Shown here in pieces: positions 62,208-64,000 of a stretch of 64,000 bases of DNA. The position numbers and the translations under genes were made by a program. The notes under the pieces are model-generated. The model was not told where the DNA came from, did not search any database, and saw nothing but the letters and a program-made list of their open reading frames with translations. How positions within the stretch are numbered: the first letter of the stretch is position 1; each line of letters begins with the position of its first letter. Source of the stretch: Pochonia chlamydosporia 170 (lineage: Eukaryota; Ascomycota; Sordariomycetes; Hypocreales; Clavicipitaceae); contig NW_019154043.1 in NCBI RefSeq assembly GCF_001653235.2, forward strand, positions 124,001 to 188,000. The letters run 5' to 3'.

Positions 62208-63002
62208 ATGGCTGTTGAAAAGTACATCCCCGGTCGCCTTGATGGCAAAGTAGCCCTCGTCACTGGCTCAGGGCGTGGTATTGGTGCGGCCATTGCTGTT
62301 CAGCTTGGCAAGCTGGGCGCCAAAGTAGTTGTCAACTACTCTGCCTCTGCCACTCACGCCGAAAAGGTCGTAGCGGAGATCAAGGCCAATGGCTCTGACT
62401 CTATCGCCATCAAGGCTGATATCCGCGATGTATCTCAGACTGCCAAGCTCTTCGATGAGGCGGTCGCACATTTCGGCCAGCTGGATATTGCCGTCAGCAA
62501 CGCCGGTGTCGTCAGCTTCGGACATCTCAAGGATGTCACCGAAGACGAATTCGATCGTGTCTTCAGCCTCAATACCCGTGGGCAGTTTTTCGTCGCGCGA
62601 GAGGCCTACCGCGTGCTAGGAGAAGGCGGCAGAATTATTCTCACCTCCTCCAACACATCCCGCGACTTTAGTGTTCCCAAGCACTCTCTCTACTCTGCCT
62701 CCAAGGGTGCTATCGACTCTTTCGTCCGAATCCTCTCAAAGGACTGCGGAGACAAGAAGATTACTATCAACGCGGTTGCTCCTGGTGGTACCGTCACCGA
62801 CATGTTCCACGATGTGTCACACCACTATATCCCCAATGGCGAAAAGTACACGGCGGAAGAGATGCAGATGGCTGCCTTTGCATCTCCTCTTCACCGCAAC
62901 GGATTTCCTCAGGATGTTGCTAATGTTGTTGGATTCCTTGTCAGCAAGGAGGCTGAGTGGGTGAATGGAAAGACCTTGACTCTTGATGGTGGTGCTGCTT
63001 GA
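62208..63002 (+). CDS. Short-chain dehydrogenase, naphthol-reductase-like, 264 aa
   Basis: Single exon, ATG 62208. A classical SDR of the tetrahydroxynaphthalene/versicolorin-reductase branch: NADPH-dependent reduction of a phenolic or keto substrate. TGSGRGIG (cofactor), ADIRD, SNAG, the ILTSS catalytic Ser, YSASK (Tyr and Lys), APGGTVTDM and the C-terminal LTLDGGAA. The insert [15 protein letters not shown] and [17 protein letters not shown] match naphthol reductases closely. Such enzymes usually serve polyketide pathways, yet no polyketide synthase is present here, so an aromatic from another route may be the substrate. Intact, usual length, cytosolic. Confidence 0.88.
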   Translation: MAVEKYIPGRLDGKVALVTGSGRGIGAAIAVQLGKLGAKVVVNYSASATHAEKVVAEIKANGSDSIAIKADIRDVSQTAKLFDEAVAHFGQLDIAVSNAGVVSFGHLKDVTEDEFDRVFSLNTRGQFFVAREAYRVLGEGGRIILTSSNTSRDFSVPKHSLYSASKGAIDSFVRILSKDCGDKKITINAVAPGGTVTDMFHDVSHHYIPNGEKYTAEEMQMAAFASPLHRNGFPQDVANVVGFLVSKEAEWVNGKTLTLDGGAA

Positions 63003-63465
63003 GGGACATGATTACTGCATGCTGGTATAGTAAGAAATTTAGAAATACTGCTGGTTGATAGAATTGAATGATAGTGAGTAATTATAGAATTCTTTGACAG
63101 AAACTTCGCCTCTTAAGGCACATTTAAGTTTGTGATCAGAGTGTAAAGTGATAAGGATCATATGGATTCCTTTCGCCCCGAGATAAAAGTGAGACTTACG
63201 GTACGACATTGGCACCGTCTTTATAAACGACGAGCCAACCCGTAGGTCGATTCATATTTAGTGCAATTAGGCATGGATGAGTCCCCAGTATCCGTGCCAG
63301 TAGACGGTCTGGCCGGTCCAGTGCTGTCCCTCAATATACCGCCTGTCGCAGGAACTTCTAAAAGGTGATGGAGACGTACGCATGAATGAGCATGTGCTTT
63401 ACAACAATCTATAATATACGTTATGTAATGCAATTATATAAATGATACTCTATAGAATTCGACAT
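63003..63465. other. Convergent intergenic region, no gene recognised
   Basis: 3' flanks of the SDR gene (plus) and the partial oxidoreductase (minus). No repeat or RNA gene seen. Confidence 0.5.
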
Positions 63466-64000
63466 TTATTTTGGTCCAGTGCCAACAGGAAGATACGGAT
63501 GCAGAAAAGGAAACGTGTGCCTGATCAATCCCATGAAAATACACCATATCGTTCCACTGGGAAACTTTGCATTCCCATTCGTATTCACAACGCTCACACT
63601 CTTATTACTGTACATCCCCCTATTATCATCAGCGGCCTCAATCATCGCAGCCGCCAAGTCAAGGTAGGACAAGGGGCTAGTTTCGTCCGTGAGACTGATG
63701 GCGTGGCCGCGTTGCACATCAATAGACAAAGCTCCTGGTTTGAAGTAAATCGACGTAAGCCAGTCTTCCTGCTGCTTGAGAAGCTCTTCAGTCTCGATCA
63801 AATCCTTGTAAACATAAGATGCGGAGCGATACAGAATTTGTCGCAGCACATATGGCACGTGGCGAGAAAACTGGTCGTCGATAGTGGCGGATGAAAGAAG
63901 GATAAGCTTTGGCAGCGACTCCGTCCGTCCGTTATGCTTAGCAACTTCTCTAATTCTCTGCAGCGCCTCGATGACGGATAGAGCGGTGTCTTTTGCCAGG
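63466..64000 (-). CDS. NAD(P)-binding oxidoreductase (atypical SDR), C-terminal part, cut by window end
   Basis: The minus-strand frame stays open from the window edge to the stop at 63466, about 177 codons, with the N-terminus outside. Seen: [16 protein letters not shown] (a beta-strand followed by SSAT, as at the catalytic Ser of extended or atypical SDRs), then [37 protein letters not shown]-like [13 protein letters not shown] and a hydrophobic, Pro-rich tail (FLHPYLPVG). This suits fungal NAD(P)-binding Rossmann proteins related to isoflavone/NmrA-like reductases. The missing part should hold the glycine-rich cofactor motif. It may be the next gene of the cluster. Confidence 0.6.
   Translation of the reverse strand, partial: LAKDTALSVIEALQRIREVAKHNGRTESLPKLILLSSATIDDQFSRHVPYVLRQILYRSASYVYKDLIETEELLKQQEDWLTSIYFKPGALSIDVQRGHAISLTDETSPLSYLDLAAAMIEAADDNRGMYSNKSVSVVNTNGNAKFPSGTIWCIFMGLIRHTFPFLHPYLPVGTGPK

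Overview
The window looks like a piece of a filamentous ascomycete (Pezizomycotina) chromosome. The genes have short GT-AG introns (47-87 bp, with CTAAC/CTGAC-type branch sites), and the families present (Zn2Cys6 regulator, ABC-C pump, 14-TM MFS pump, tetrahydroxynaphthalene-reductase-like SDR) are typical of that group. The repeats carry the CpA-to-TpA signature of repeat-induced point mutation (RIP). A Sordariomycete/Hypocrealean host is my guess, not a result.

Positions 1 to about 32,890 form one AT-rich transposon nest with no intact gene. I resolved five elements. A copia-type element (E, minus strand) is the host. It holds two copies of one Ty3/Gypsy family (A1, cut by the window start; A2, complete at 24,884-31,459) and a second Gypsy family (D, 15,836-21,890), which landed in E's reverse-transcriptase active-site codons. 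A1 is split by a third Gypsy family (B, 2,673-11,433, minus). B's right LTR is in turn split by a 1,861-bp Fot1/Pot2-like DNA transposon (C, 9,342-11,202). Target duplications could be read for B (TATTT), C (TA), D (AATAT) and A2 (GTATT). All element genes are riddled with TAA/TAG stops. A1 and A2 also share a conserved reading track on the strand opposite pol.

At about 32,890 composition switches abruptly to normal gene DNA. From 33 to 51 kb lie an 812-aa orphan membrane protein, a truncated sulfotransferase-like gene, a kinase-like pseudogene with one internal stop, a complete 1,453-aa ABC-C transporter, two intact sulfotransferase-like genes and a five-exon AMP-dependent acyl-CoA synthetase. 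A 2.2-kb stretch without a recognisable gene follows.

From 53 kb to the end is a compact group that looks like a small specialised-metabolism or aromatic-acid cluster. It has a 3-dehydroshikimate dehydratase (makes protocatechuate), a Zn2Cys6 regulator divergent from an MFS exporter, an FAD-dependent aromatic hydroxylase divergent from a naphthol-reductase-like SDR, and a partial NAD(P)-binding oxidoreductase at the edge. No PKS, NRPS or terpene synthase is visible, so the likely scaffold is shikimate-derived. Exon structures were inferred by eye from splice signals, reading frame and family similarity. All multi-exon models below add up to an exact number of codons.
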